57,041 nt of DNA from Candidatus Avimonas narfae (GTDB lineage Bacteria; Bacillota; Clostridia; Oscillospirales; Acutalibacteraceae): the NCBI GenBank assembly GCA_904395335.1, contig CAJFNR010000046.1, positions 1-57,041 of the forward strand, in the 5' to 3' direction. Position 1 is the stretch's first letter. Every line of letters begins with the position of its first letter. Both the position numbers and the translations under genes were made by a program. The notes beneath the pieces are model-generated. The model ran no database searches. It was not told the origin of the DNA and saw only the letters and a program-made list of their open reading frames with translations. Below, in pieces: positions 32,725 to 41,434 of this stretch.

Positions 32725-33672
32725 ATGCAACAATACTATCCTGAGGGGGCGCTCATCGACACCCCCCGCAACCAGGCGGCCATACGGACGGCGGCCGGGC
32801 TGGCCGAAGCGGCGCTGGAAGGCCAGGTGCTGGAAGCACGGGCCGTCGTATGCGACGCGGAACATAACCTGCATGTGGAGCTCCCCTGTATGGAGGGACT
32901 GATCCCTCGGGAGGAGGGAGCCGTCGGCATCGCGGAAGGCAGTACGCGGGACATCGCCCTGATCTCCCGGGTCAGCAAACCGGTATGCTTTGTGGTCAAG
33001 GGATTCGAACCCACCGCCGACGGAGGACGGCGCGCCCTTCTCTCCCGCCGGGAGGCCCAGGAACAGTGCCGGTACCATTATCTGAACCACCTGCGGACCG
33101 GCGATATTATCCCCGCCCGCATCACGCGGCTGGAGACCTTCGGCGCCTTCTGTGATATCGGCTGCGGGCTTCCCGCCCTTATCCCCATTGCCAGCATCTC
33201 AGTAAGCCGGATCTCCCACCCCTCCGACCGGTTTGTGCCGGGGATGGATATCTTCGGGGCGGTTTCCTCCCTAGAGGATGGACGCATCTGTCTGTCCCAG
33301 CGGGAGCTGTTGGGCACCTGGGAGGAAAACGCGTCCCTGTTTGAACAGGGGGAAACGGTGGCGGGCATCGTGCGGTCAGTGGAGGATTACGGCATTTTTG
33401 TCGAACTGACCCCCAACCTGGCCGGGCTGGCCGAGTTCCGTGAGGGCGTCCGGGCCGGACAGAGGGCCGGCGTATATATCAAGAGCATTCTGCCCGATAA
33501 AATGAAAATGAAGCTGGTCATCATAGACTCCTCCGACGATCCGGTCCAGGGGCGGCGGGAGCCCCCTCCTCTGCGCTACTTTATCACCGAGGGCCATTTG
33601 GATCGCTGGGTCTATTCGCCCCCGGGATGCAACCGGGTCATTGAAACCGTGTTTGACAACCGGAACAGGTAG
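32725..33672 (+). CDS. S1 RNA-binding domain protein
   Basis: A 315-residue protein with repeated OB folds of the S1 type. The clearest are at about 115-190 (GDIIPARITRLETFGAFCDIGCGLPALIPIASIS) and about 205-265 (GETVAGIVRSVEDYGIFVELTPNLAGLAEF); a degenerate one may sit near 30-100. It is shorter than ribosomal protein S1 and resembles clostridial S1-like proteins that bind RNA, possibly in translation or decay. The C-terminal 50 residues are unrelated to S1. The ribosome binding site (GGACGAC) is weak. The stop codon lies inside the terminator stem. Confidence 0.82.
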   Translation: MQQYYPEGALIDTPRNQAAIRTAAGLAEAALEGQVLEARAVVCDAEHNLHVELPCMEGLIPREEGAVGIAEGSTRDIALISRVSKPVCFVVKGFEPTADGGRRALLSRREAQEQCRYHYLNHLRTGDIIPARITRLETFGAFCDIGCGLPALIPIASISVSRISHPSDRFVPGMDIFGAVSSLEDGRICLSQRELLGTWEENASLFEQGETVAGIVRSVEDYGIFVELTPNLAGLAEFREGVRAGQRAGVYIKSILPDKMKMKLVIIDSSDDPVQGRREPPPLRYFITEGHLDRWVYSPPGCNRVIETVFDNRNR

Positions 33673-33714
33673 TAAAACCAGGCCCCCGGCAAAGCCGGGG
33701 GCCTGGTTTTACTA
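33670..33714. terminator. Bidirectional terminator containing a stop codon
   Basis: Exact 21-base arms (33670-33690, 33694-33714) with an AAA loop between convergent genes. The first three bases are the TAG stop of the S1-domain gene. Confidence 0.88.
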
Positions 33715-33724
33715 TGGTTTTCTC

Positions 33725-34213
33725 TTACTGCTGGGGAGGATTGGACTGGGAATTTTGAGGGGAAACCGGAGGCTGGGAAGGAGCCTGATAGCTGCCGGGC
33801 ATTTGAGTGTACACCTTCTGCTCCACAATGCCGAAGGCACGGTTGGCCAATTTGGAGAGCACCGGAATACCGGCATCCCTTCCCTTGACCACACGGGTCA
33901 GGCCGATGATGACAAAGATCAGCACCAGGAGGCCCACCACACCCTCAATCACGCCGAAAACCGTATTGAGCGCCACATTGACAAGCGGAATCTCTCGGGT
34001 GATGTTGAGAACATCCAGTATGTAGCTCACCACCGAAACGAAGAGGGAAAGAAAGAATGCCTGCATGGTCTGGCGGGAAGTCCACTCATCCTTCTCGGCC
34101 ACAATCACAAAGCCCATCAACAGTCCGCAGAGCAGCGTCTGTCCCAAAAGCGCCAGAATCAATCCGACAATGGCGTAAAAAGGCAGACAGATCCCCAGTT
34201 TTCCTTTTTGCAT
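33725..34213 (-). CDS. Small membrane protein with a Pro/Gln-rich C-terminal tail
   Basis: A 162-residue protein with about three to four membrane segments (residues 8-36, 48-68, 80-112) and a cytoplasmic-looking tail that ends in SYQAPSQPPVSPQNSQSNPP followed by QQ. It resembles the DUF4870/Tic20-like small membrane proteins of Firmicutes, whose function is unknown. A long upstream extension is open but lacks a ribosome binding site; GAGGGTG supports the ATG used. The protein encoded at 37725-38270 has a similar Pro/Gln-rich tail at its other end. Confidence 0.72.
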   Translation of the reverse strand: MQKGKLGICLPFYAIVGLILALLGQTLLCGLLMGFVIVAEKDEWTSRQTMQAFFLSLFVSVVSYILDVLNITREIPLVNVALNTVFGVIEGVVGLLVLIFVIIGLTRVVKGRDAGIPVLSKLANRAFGIVEQKVYTQMPGSYQAPSQPPVSPQNSQSNPPQQ

Positions 34214-34332
34214 AACCAAACACCCTCTTTTCCTTAATTGGTAATTTGAGTATAAAATAAACGGGGCCCTTTTGCAAGCCCTCCGGTGCAATTCCTTCGG
34301 CCCCTTCGAAAAGCCTTTAAAATAAAGATAAA

Positions 34333-34372
34333 GAGAGAAGGCCCCGGATAATTCCGAGGCCTCCTCTCCGAT
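34333..34372 (-). terminator. Terminator of the ABC exporter operon
   Basis: An imperfect stem pairs GAGAG...AGGCC with GGCCT...CTCTC around a CGGA/TCCG inner pair; on the minus strand it is followed by a T-rich tract. Confidence 0.7.
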
Positions 34373-34386
34373 GACAATAGAGAGGT

Positions 34387-35949
34387 TTATTTGATATCCC
34401 GGCGGCAAAAGCTGTCCCGGGCGATCCACAGGAAACACACGAAGTACACCAGAAGCACCGAGAGAGAGAAGGGGAGGGATGTCATGACGGTATCCATTCC
34501 CGAGGTTGACACCAGCCCTGTGACGGATGACGCGCCCGGCAGATAATTGGTCAGATTGGTATTGGTGAACAGCAGGAATTCCATTCCCGGGATTTCAAAC
34601 CCGAAGCCGGAAGCCAGGGCTACCAAAACGGCAACGATAATCTCCCCCGCATACATCAGCACCAGGGATACCGCGATGGCGGCGGCCCCCCGGCGGGTCA
34701 CAGCCGACAGCATCAGCGCCAATGCGGAGTACACCAGCACGGGAACCAGCATCAGCAGATATTTGTAGATCACAAAAACCAGATAAGGCATGTGACGGGC
34801 CGCTCCGAAAATATACAGCACCTGCCCGATGCCCAGTCCCTGGAATCCGGTCAGGATTCCGCTGAACAGGAAAGAGGAGATAAAGAGTGCCGCCACCTCG
34901 ATCAGCGTCAGCTCCAGAAGAATCAGCGCCTTGGCCCAGAAGATTTTCCCACGGCGGTGAGGGGTGATGAGCAGCAGCTTCACCGTGCCGGAGGAAAATT
35001 CCGATGCAATGATGCTTCCTGCCGTCACGATCATCACCATGGTCAGCAACGAAACAAAGCTCACCGACTGATCCATCAGGGAGGAAAACAGATAATAAGT
35101 GGAGTTCTCCCTCATTCTTTCCAGCGGAGGCGTATTGGTGCGCAACCGCTCCAGCGACACCTCCACCTCCTGTTCCAGCCGCGCTCGCTCCGACCGATTC
35201 AGGATCTGGGCTCCCTGGGTTTCCCCTCGGAGCAGGTACAGCTTATTTTGCTGGATGCTGTTGATTTCGTAATTTTTCCACACCCCTTCGCTGTCGCTGT
35301 CCATGTAATAATTCATACTGAAGGATATAGGTTCGATATCCAGGTCCAGATACAGCTGATACATTTCCCTGGACACCGTCCGCTCATCCTCCGGCATGGA
35401 AACCGTTCCACTGTCCAGGAAAGCGATCTGCTGCTGAAGGTAAGCACGCCAGTCGCTGCTTTGCAACACCTGCTCCAGCATGGACATCCGAGCCTGACGG
35501 TCCTCGGCCGATGTCAGCGTAGGAACGGAAGGAGTCGACCCGTTATGGGAATAGTCGGTAAAGGAAATGGCCAGCTGGTAATCGGGATTTTCCTCCCGCT
35601 TTTCCGCATCCAACCAGTAGTAGTATTCCCAGGATACATCCGTCCGCCAATCCTCCGGCGGGATGTTGTTGTCCTTCAGGTATTGCAGCCACTGAGCGGT
35701 GTAATAGGCTCCGATTTCGGAAGGATCGTTTTCATAGGTGAGCGTCATATCCTGAATGAGGGAGCTGTATTGGCCAAACCAGTCGATCTCCCCGTAATTG
35801 GACTCCGCCTGATAGGAATAGTAGGAGGACATGCTGAGGTTGCCTATCAGCAGGAGAAATAGGTTCAGCAGAAGGACGATACCAGTGAGTACCCAGGTGG
35901 ATACCTTCCGGTACAGCTTGATGCGCTCGTTCTGAATCAGGTTACCCAA
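34387..35949 (-). CDS. ABC-2 type transporter permease
   Basis: A 520-residue membrane protein. One helix near the N-terminus (about 17-40) is followed by a large extracytoplasmic domain of about 240 residues, then about five to six helices from 290 to the end (SFVSLLTMVMIVTAGSIIASEFSSGTVKLLLITPHRRG is the typical ABC-2 permease cytoplasmic motif). It overlaps the ATPase gene by eight bases and is translationally coupled to it. Such systems export peptides, lipids or antibiotics or act in resistance; the cargo is not evident. A terminator follows at 34333. Confidence 0.88.
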   Translation of the reverse strand: MGNLIQNERIKLYRKVSTWVLTGIVLLLNLFLLLIGNLSMSSYYSYQAESNYGEIDWFGQYSSLIQDMTLTYENDPSEIGAYYTAQWLQYLKDNNIPPEDWRTDVSWEYYYWLDAEKREENPDYQLAISFTDYSHNGSTPSVPTLTSAEDRQARMSMLEQVLQSSDWRAYLQQQIAFLDSGTVSMPEDERTVSREMYQLYLDLDIEPISFSMNYYMDSDSEGVWKNYEINSIQQNKLYLLRGETQGAQILNRSERARLEQEVEVSLERLRTNTPPLERMRENSTYYLFSSLMDQSVSFVSLLTMVMIVTAGSIIASEFSSGTVKLLLITPHRRGKIFWAKALILLELTLIEVAALFISSFLFSGILTGFQGLGIGQVLYIFGAARHMPYLVFVIYKYLLMLVPVLVYSALALMLSAVTRRGAAAIAVSLVLMYAGEIIVAVLVALASGFGFEIPGMEFLLFTNTNLTNYLPGASSVTGLVSTSGMDTVMTSLPFSLSVLLVYFVCFLWIARDSFCRRDIK

Positions 35950-36862
35950 TGATGTTCCCTCCCCCCGTCAGTTCCATAAAGCTCTGCTCCAGCGACTGTC
36001 CCACGGGGGTCAGTCCCAGAATCACCACATCGTTTTCCATCAGCCGCCGGTTAACGGTGGCGATTTCCTCCTCTGTGATGCGCAGATCCACATGGTCGCC
36101 TGTGATTTCCAACACCCGGTCGGGGAGATAGGTCCGCAGCAACTCCGCCGCCCGGTCCAGCGGCCGCAGGATATACCGGTAGGTATTGCTCTTGCTGCGG
36201 CTGATCAGCTCTTCCACATCCGCCACCTGCAGCAGGGTGCCGTTGCTGATGATACCCACAGTATCGCACATAAGCTGCATTTCCTGCAAAATGTGGCTGG
36301 ATACCAGCACAGAAACCCCCGCGTTGTGCGCCAGATGGCGCAGCAGGTTGCGCATTTCCTGAATGCCCGCCGGGTCCAGCCCGTTGGTGGGTTCGTCCAG
36401 GATCATGATCTTCGGCTGATGGAGCAGGGCCTGAGCAATCCCCAGCCGCTGCTTCATCCCCAGGGAATAGGTTTTGAATTTTTCCTTGATGCGCATCTGC
36501 ATGCCCACCATCCGGACTGCCTCGTCCACCTGCTTGGCCCCTACGCCGCAGGCACGGGCCTGAATCATCAGGTTGTCATAGCCGGTCAGGTAAGGATACA
36601 TGTCGGGGTTTTCCACGATGCCGCTGAGATTTTTCATGGCGGCTTCGAAGTCCCTTTCCACATTGTGTCCGTCCACCGTAATGGTGCCGCTGTCAATGGA
36701 CAACAGTCCCAGAATCATTTTGATGGTGGTGGTTTTGCCAGCGCCGTTGGGGCCCAAAAATCCAAACACCTCACCCTCACGGACGGAAAAGCTGACATCG
36801 TTCACCACGGTGCGCTTTCCGAAGGTCTTATATACCCGGTCCAGAACCAAAACCTCACTCAT
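35942..36862 (-). CDS. ABC transporter ATP-binding protein
   Basis: A 306-residue ATPase of the ABC-2 exporter class. Walker A GFLGPNGAGKTTTIKM (about 33-48), signature YSLGMKQRLGIAQALL (about 132-147), Walker B IMILDEPTNGLDPAG (about 152-166) and the H-loop VSSHIL are intact. The C-terminal 90 residues form the regulatory domain usual in drug/lantibiotic-type exporters. It overlaps its permease downstream and the membrane-anchored protein upstream by a few bases, so three genes form one operon. Confidence 0.93.
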   Translation of the reverse strand: MSEVLVLDRVYKTFGKRTVVNDVSFSVREGEVFGFLGPNGAGKTTTIKMILGLLSIDSGTITVDGHNVERDFEAAMKNLSGIVENPDMYPYLTGYDNLMIQARACGVGAKQVDEAVRMVGMQMRIKEKFKTYSLGMKQRLGIAQALLHQPKIMILDEPTNGLDPAGIQEMRNLLRHLAHNAGVSVLVSSHILQEMQLMCDTVGIISNGTLLQVADVEELISRSKSNTYRYILRPLDRAAELLRTYLPDRVLEITGDHVDLRITEEEIATVNRRLMENDVVILGLTPVGQSLEQSFMELTGGGNIIG

Positions 36863-37518
36863 CGAATGATACCCCCTTCCGCATCCCGTAGCGGAAGCTC
36901 TCCCAGGTCACTAATCCGGTAGATTTTCCACTCTTCGTCAATCTTCTTTAGGGACAGAGTTAGGCTTACCGATTGCCGGGCATCGTCCACGTCCACATAT
37001 TCCCCGGAATAGGGATTGTACAAATGTCCACTGATCCGATAGGTATACAGCATGGTGATAGAGGCCACGTCCTCATCCACCATATAGGCACTGCGCTCCC
37101 GTTTCAGCAATTCTCGGCCGTTCACCTGGGTTTTCCTCTGCAGGCCCTCCATTGCAGGCCCCATCACGGTGAGCGCGGAGCTTTCCAGATAATCGGAGTT
37201 TTCGTCAAACAGTGGTTCAAGCTGGGCCGCCACTTCCTCCTGCCACTGCTGCCTCCCCTCCATCGTCAGGGCTGACGCCTGCTGGGACGATGCATAATCG
37301 TAGGTATCCATCAGCACATCGCGTACAGCATCCGCCTTTTCCTCCAGCGATTCCTGTACCGGAATCAGCATCAGCTGTGTCACCAGCACGTAAATGATTA
37401 CCGCCGCCAGCAGCGCCATGGAAACCACAAAGCCGCGATTACACCGGCGCCACCACGATTTTTTCTTCAACCGCTCCATCTCCTTTGCCAAGGGGGTTCC
37501 CCCTCTGTAGTCTGTCAT
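36859..37518 (-). CDS. Membrane-anchored protein linked to the ABC exporter
   Basis: A 219-residue protein with one N-terminal transmembrane helix (about 30-52: VVSMALLAAVIIYVLVTQLMLI) preceded by a basic KKKSWWRR segment and followed by an extracytoplasmic domain of about 165 residues (EDVASITMLYTYRISGHLYNP; SVSLTLSLKKIDEEWKIYRIS near the end). The domain ending is reminiscent of NTF2-like/DUF4878-type extracellular domains, which is tentative. Its stop overlaps the start of the ATPase gene (ATGA type), so it is the first gene of the exporter operon and may act as an accessory or sensor. Confidence 0.75.
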   Translation of the reverse strand: MTDYRGGTPLAKEMERLKKKSWWRRCNRGFVVSMALLAAVIIYVLVTQLMLIPVQESLEEKADAVRDVLMDTYDYASSQQASALTMEGRQQWQEEVAAQLEPLFDENSDYLESSALTVMGPAMEGLQRKTQVNGRELLKRERSAYMVDEDVASITMLYTYRISGHLYNPYSGEYVDVDDARQSVSLTLSLKKIDEEWKIYRISDLGELPLRDAEGGIIR

Positions 37519-37653
37519 CCGGCGGGAGTCTTTTCCCGGCTACCGATGTCATCATAACAACGGAAAGGAAGCGTTGTCAAACGAATCCCGTCACTTTCAT
37601 GAAACCTTAAGGGTTCTTTCATTATTCTCACCCTTTTTCCCTCCCTTCCCCCC

Positions 37654-37682
37654 TTGCTCCCCACCATGGAATCTGATAAAAT
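37654..37682 (+). promoter_or_regulatory. Possible promoter of the Pro/Gln-rich membrane protein gene
   Basis: TTGCTC (37654-37659), 17-base spacer, TAAAAT (37677-37682). The -35 is a poor match. Confidence 0.4.
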
Positions 37683-37724
37683 GAAAGCATCGGATATCAG
37701 ATTTTCATTCAAGGAGTGAAACAT

Positions 37725-38270
37725 ATGGAGCCGGTCAATCAGAATCCTCAGCAGCCCCCCGTTCAGCAGATTGCTGGACAGCAGCCTGCTCAGACACCAC
37801 CACCCCAGAATACCGCCGGACAGCAGCAGGCGCCTCAGCAGGAGCAGCAGCCGTATCAGCCCCCCTATTCACAGCAGCAACCCTACCAGCAGCCGTACCA
37901 ACAACAACCCTATCCGCCCCAACAGCCACCCTATCCCCCTTATCAGCAGACGGACAATACCGCCAAAGTCATCTGTATTCTCGATTATTTCTCCGTTCTG
38001 TGCCTGTTGGGACTGTTTGTGGAAAAGGATAACCCGGATGTACGTTTCCACACCAATCAGGGATTGATCCTCTTCCTGCTGGAAGCGATCATCTGCGTGG
38101 TATCCGCGGTGCTGGGCTGGATCCCGATTGTGGGCTTCATCGTCCGTGTCGTTTGCAGCCTGCTGGGCCTGGTATGCATAATTTTGTCCATTGTAGGCAT
38201 CATCAACGCCTCCCAAAATCAGAGGCGGCCTCTTCCCCTCGTCGGGACTTGGATCACGTTGATTAAGTAG
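37725..38270 (+). CDS. Membrane protein with a Pro/Gln-rich N-terminal tail
   Basis: A 181-residue protein. Residues about 1-82 are low complexity, dominated by Gln, Pro and Tyr with QQPY-type repeats. The remainder carries NTAKVICILDYFSVLCLLGLFVEKDNPDVRFHTNQGLILFLLEA and two to three helices up to residue 165, matching the DUF4870/Tic20-like pattern with the conserved VRFHTNQG. AAGGAG eight bases before the ATG fixes the start. Function unknown; a role in membrane homeostasis or as a partner of the nearby exporter is only a guess. Confidence 0.8.
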   Translation: MEPVNQNPQQPPVQQIAGQQPAQTPPPQNTAGQQQAPQQEQQPYQPPYSQQQPYQQPYQQQPYPPQQPPYPPYQQTDNTAKVICILDYFSVLCLLGLFVEKDNPDVRFHTNQGLILFLLEAIICVVSAVLGWIPIVGFIVRVVCSLLGLVCIILSIVGIINASQNQRRPLPLVGTWITLIK

Positions 38271-38275
38271 CCCGG

Positions 38276-38330
38276 CCCAGGGCCTGTCTGTGACATACAC
38301 GAACTATGTGGGAAGTCCCTGGGCCCGGAG
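38276..38330 (+). repeat. Dispersed hairpin repeat, copy 2
   Basis: CCCAGGGCC at 38276-38284, about 25 bases, then GGGAAGTCCCTGGGC (38310-38324) and CCGGAG. The outer arms CCCAGGG/CCCTGGG can pair. A related CCAGGGGCTA occurs at about 38413-38422, so the element may be longer (to about 38425). Confidence 0.62.
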
Positions 38331-38464
38331 AACTTGGCTGTCGGCCGGTGCGGCCTCCTGCCGCTTACGCGGCAACGCCAATCCTCCCTCTTCCTTTTGT
38401 GTATGCCTAGCCAGGGGCTATAGGTAACATAGGAAGATGATATGGTACCATTGGTGATACAAAA

Positions 38465-39193
38465 ATGAATCCAAACGACATTCGTGACCAACTGAAAAAC
38501 GAGTATCCCTACCGCCTGGAGCTGCATGCCCACACCTATCCAGTGAGCCGCTGCAGCGAGGTTTCCCCCACCGAGCTGGTGGATATCTATCGTTCCCTTG
38601 GCTTTAACGGTCTGGTAGTGACCAACCACTTTTACTCCGGCACCCTGGATGAACTGCCAGAAAACCAGCGGGTGGACGCCTATCTGGAGGCTTACCATCA
38701 AGCAAAGGACTACGCCGAAGGATACGGTATGAAAATCTATTTGGGGGCGGAGTTGCGCTTTGACGAAAATGCCAATGACTATCTGCTGTACGGTGCGGAT
38801 GAAGCCATCCTGCGACAGGCCCGGGAATACTTCTCCAAAGGCCTTGCCTGTTACCGGCGGGAGGTCTCTCTTTCGCGCAGCGTCCTGCTCCAGGCGCATC
38901 CCTTCCGCCCGGGCATGGTCCTTGCCGATCCAGCGCTGCTGGACGGAGTGGAGGCCTACAACATGCACTGCGGTCACAATAACGCCACTGCTCTCGCCGT
39001 ACGCTACGGAGCTGCGCAGCATTTCGCCGTCACCTCGGGCGGCTCCGACTTTCATAATCCCGGAAGAGGCCACGAAGGGGCCCTGGCTCTTCGGGCACGC
39101 CGCCTTCCCGAGGATTCCTTCGGAATCGCCGCTCTGTTGAAAAGCGGCGACTTTGTCTTTGAGCTGGGCGGCCAGGCTATCCTCTTGCCATAA
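38465..39193 (+). CDS. PHP domain phosphoesterase
   Basis: A 242-residue PHP-family metal-dependent phosphoesterase. Metal ligands are in LELHAHTYPVSRCSE near residue 18-32, GLVVTNHFYSG near 52, and the C-terminal SGGSDFHNPGRGHEG near 197-211. Close families are YciV/TrpH-type nucleoside phosphatases and uncharacterised PHP proteins of Clostridia; substrate is unknown. It follows the repeat element and ends at a long terminator shared with the V-ATPase operon. Confidence 0.85.
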   Translation: MNPNDIRDQLKNEYPYRLELHAHTYPVSRCSEVSPTELVDIYRSLGFNGLVVTNHFYSGTLDELPENQRVDAYLEAYHQAKDYAEGYGMKIYLGAELRFDENANDYLLYGADEAILRQAREYFSKGLACYRREVSLSRSVLLQAHPFRPGMVLADPALLDGVEAYNMHCGHNNATALAVRYGAAQHFAVTSGGSDFHNPGRGHEGALALRARRLPEDSFGIAALLKSGDFVFELGGQAILLP

Positions 39194-39217
39194 CCGCCTT
39201 TGGACAAGAACCATTCC

Positions 39218-39281
39218 CAGAAAAAAGACACCCCGTCAGGGCACTTCTTCGGAAGTACCCTGACGGGGTGTCTTTTTTCTG
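39218..39281. terminator. Long bidirectional terminator before the V-ATPase operon end
   Basis: 24-base exact arms at the outer ends, then one mismatch, then ACTTC-TTCG-GAAGT at the tip. A and T runs lie inside symmetric flanks. It serves the convergent PHP and atpD genes. Confidence 0.9.
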
Positions 39282-39322
39282 ACATACTGCTATAAGTATT
39301 CTTATTTAACATCCAAAACGAA

Positions 39323-39955
39323 TTACTGCCTTTTTCCTTTGTCGGCAGCATTCTTTTGGGCTTTGATGACCTTGAGCCGGGAGAATTCCTCCCGTTCCTT
39401 TTCCTCCAGGGAATCGGTAATGAATTTAACCGTCCGGGTAAAGCGCGGTATCACAATATTTTTCAGGGCGTTGGCCCGTTTTTGGGTCTTTCCCACCGCG
39501 GTGGCCAATCGGTAAACACTGTTTTCCACCTCCGCCAGCTCGGCGGTGAGCTTTTTCACCCGGTCAAATTGGATATAGGCCTCGTCCACCAGGGAACTGG
39601 TAGACATAAAGCCGTAGGACAGCTCCACCGGCTCCGGATCCAGATGAACCAGCGGAATCTCCACCCCCATGACACTGCGGGAGGATAAGCTCAACCCGTT
39701 TTCCACCGGTACCGCCTCCGCGATATCGGCACAGATGCCGTGGGCGATATTGGCCTGCTGCAACGCCAGATAAGCATCGGCGTAACAGGAATCGATGCTG
39801 GACTGGATCGTTTCCGCCCGGTCGATGAGGGCCATCATCTCCCGCACAATGATGTTGCGCTTGCGGTCCAGCAGCTCAAATCCCACTTTCGCCAGATCCA
39901 GGGATTTTTTGGTGCTGATAAGGTTTCCCTTTGTGGGAAACACCTGATCGGCCAT
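39323..39955 (-). CDS. atpD: V-type ATP synthase subunit D
   Basis: A 210-residue central-shaft subunit: PTKGNLISTKKSLDLAKVGFELLDRKRNIIVREMM opens the long N-terminal coiled-coil helix and KKLTAELAEVENSVYRLATAVGKTQKRANALKNIVIPRF forms the C-terminal one. It transmits rotation between the A/B head and the membrane ring. Last gene of the operon; it starts seven bases inside the intergenic edge of atpB, with GGGAGGTGA ahead of the ATG. Confidence 0.94.
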   Translation of the reverse strand: MADQVFPTKGNLISTKKSLDLAKVGFELLDRKRNIIVREMMALIDRAETIQSSIDSCYADAYLALQQANIAHGICADIAEAVPVENGLSLSSRSVMGVEIPLVHLDPEPVELSYGFMSTSSLVDEAYIQFDRVKKLTAELAEVENSVYRLATAVGKTQKRANALKNIVIPRFTRTVKFITDSLEEKEREEFSRLKVIKAQKNAADKGKRQ

Positions 39956-39961
39956 CCGCCG

Positions 39962-41383
39962 TCACCTCCCGTCGGACTCCTGAGGACGATAATACTTCTC
40001 CAGCATCTTGTCGTCCACACGGTCCAGCTCCTCCCTGGGCAGAGTGGACAGCAGCTTCCAACCCAGGTCCAACGTCTCGTCAATGCTACGGTTCTCTCCG
40101 ACCCCCTGGTGGACATACTGCTGGTCAAACATGCGTCCGAATTCCAGCAATCTTTTATCGCCAGGCGACAGCTCCTCCTCACCGATGACAGAGGCCAGCG
40201 ACCGTGCCTCCTGCACCCGGGCATAGCAGGCGAACAGCTGATTGGAAACCGCGGCATGATCCTCCCGGGTAAAGCCTTCGCCGATGCCGTCCTTCATCAG
40301 ACGGGACAAGGAGGGCAGCACCGATACCGGCGGATAGATCCCGCTGCTGTCCAGGGATCGATCCAGCACGATCTGTCCCTCGGTGATGTAACCGGTCAGG
40401 TCGGGAACCGGGTGGGTGATGTCGTCGTTGGGCATAGTGAGAATGGGAAGCTGTGTGACCGAACCGGTGCTTCCCTTGATCATGCCCGCCCGTTCGTACA
40501 GCGAAGCCAGATCGGAATACAGATAGCCGGGATAGCCCTTCCGGCCGGGGATCTCCCCCTTGGAGGAGGAGAATTCCCGCAGCGCCTCCGCATAAGCGGT
40601 CATGTCCGTCATGATGACCAGGATGTGCTTGTTCAGGTCAAAGGCCAGATATTCCGCCGCTGTCAGCGCACAGCGCGGCGTCAGGATCCGCTCGATGATG
40701 GGATCGTTGGACAGGTTAAGGAACATGACCACCCGGCCCAGCACGCCGCTTTCCTCAAAGGAGCGGCGGAAATAGTCGGCCACGTCGTTGGTGACACCCA
40801 TAGCGGCAAATACGATGGCGAAGTCGGCGGCGGAGCCGTCGGGCTCGGTCACCTTGGCCTGGCGGACGATCTGAGCCGCCAGCTCGTTGTGCCGCATGCC
40901 CGATCCGGAGAAGATGGGGAGCTTCTGCCCGCGGATCAACGTCATCATACAGTCGATGGAGGAGATACCGGTTTGGATAAAGTTGCGGGGATATACCCGG
41001 GACACCGGGTTGATGGCGGAACCATTGATGTCCCGGGAAAGGGGGCCGCTGCCGTCGGAAGCCATCATGGGGAACAGCTCCCCCAGCCCGTCGGCGGGAC
41101 GGCCCGCACCGTCGAAAATACGGCCCAGTAGCTCCGGGGACAGGGGCATCTCCACCGGCCGGCCTTGCAGCCGGGTCCGGGTATTGGACAGAGATATGCC
41201 GTTGGTGCCTTCAAACACCTGGATGACCGCCCGGTCTCCCTCCATCTGCACGATCCGCCCGGCGCGCTCGGTTCCGTTCTCCAGGCGCAGGGTCACCGTC
41301 TCCTCAAAGGAGGCACCCTTCACCCCGTCCAGAACGATGAGGGAGCCGCTGATCTCCTTGACTCCTACATATTCGATAATCAT
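39962..41383 (-). CDS. atpB: V-type ATP synthase subunit B
   Basis: A 473-residue non-catalytic head subunit. It has the N-terminal beta barrel, [13 protein letters not shown], and in place of a P-loop the sequence [19 protein letters not shown], as expected for V-type [39 protein letters not shown] is the typical stretch at the nucleotide interface. Cotranscribed between A and D. Confidence 0.95.
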   Translation of the reverse strand: MIIEYVGVKEISGSLIVLDGVKGASFEETVTLRLENGTERAGRIVQMEGDRAVIQVFEGTNGISLSNTRTRLQGRPVEMPLSPELLGRIFDGAGRPADGLGELFPMMASDGSGPLSRDINGSAINPVSRVYPRNFIQTGISSIDCMMTLIRGQKLPIFSGSGMRHNELAAQIVRQAKVTEPDGSAADFAIVFAAMGVTNDVADYFRRSFEESGVLGRVVMFLNLSNDPIIERILTPRCALTAAEYLAFDLNKHILVIMTDMTAYAEALREFSSSKGEIPGRKGYPGYLYSDLASLYERAGMIKGSTGSVTQLPILTMPNDDITHPVPDLTGYITEGQIVLDRSLDSSGIYPPVSVLPSLSRLMKDGIGEGFTREDHAAVSNQLFACYARVQEARSLASVIGEEELSPGDKRLLEFGRMFDQQYVHQGVGENRSIDETLDLGWKLLSTLPREELDRVDDKMLEKYYRPQESDGR

Positions 41384-41434
41384 GAAAGCACCACGCCTTT
41401 CTTGTTGCCTGTTGCCGCCCCGGCGGCGGAAGCC

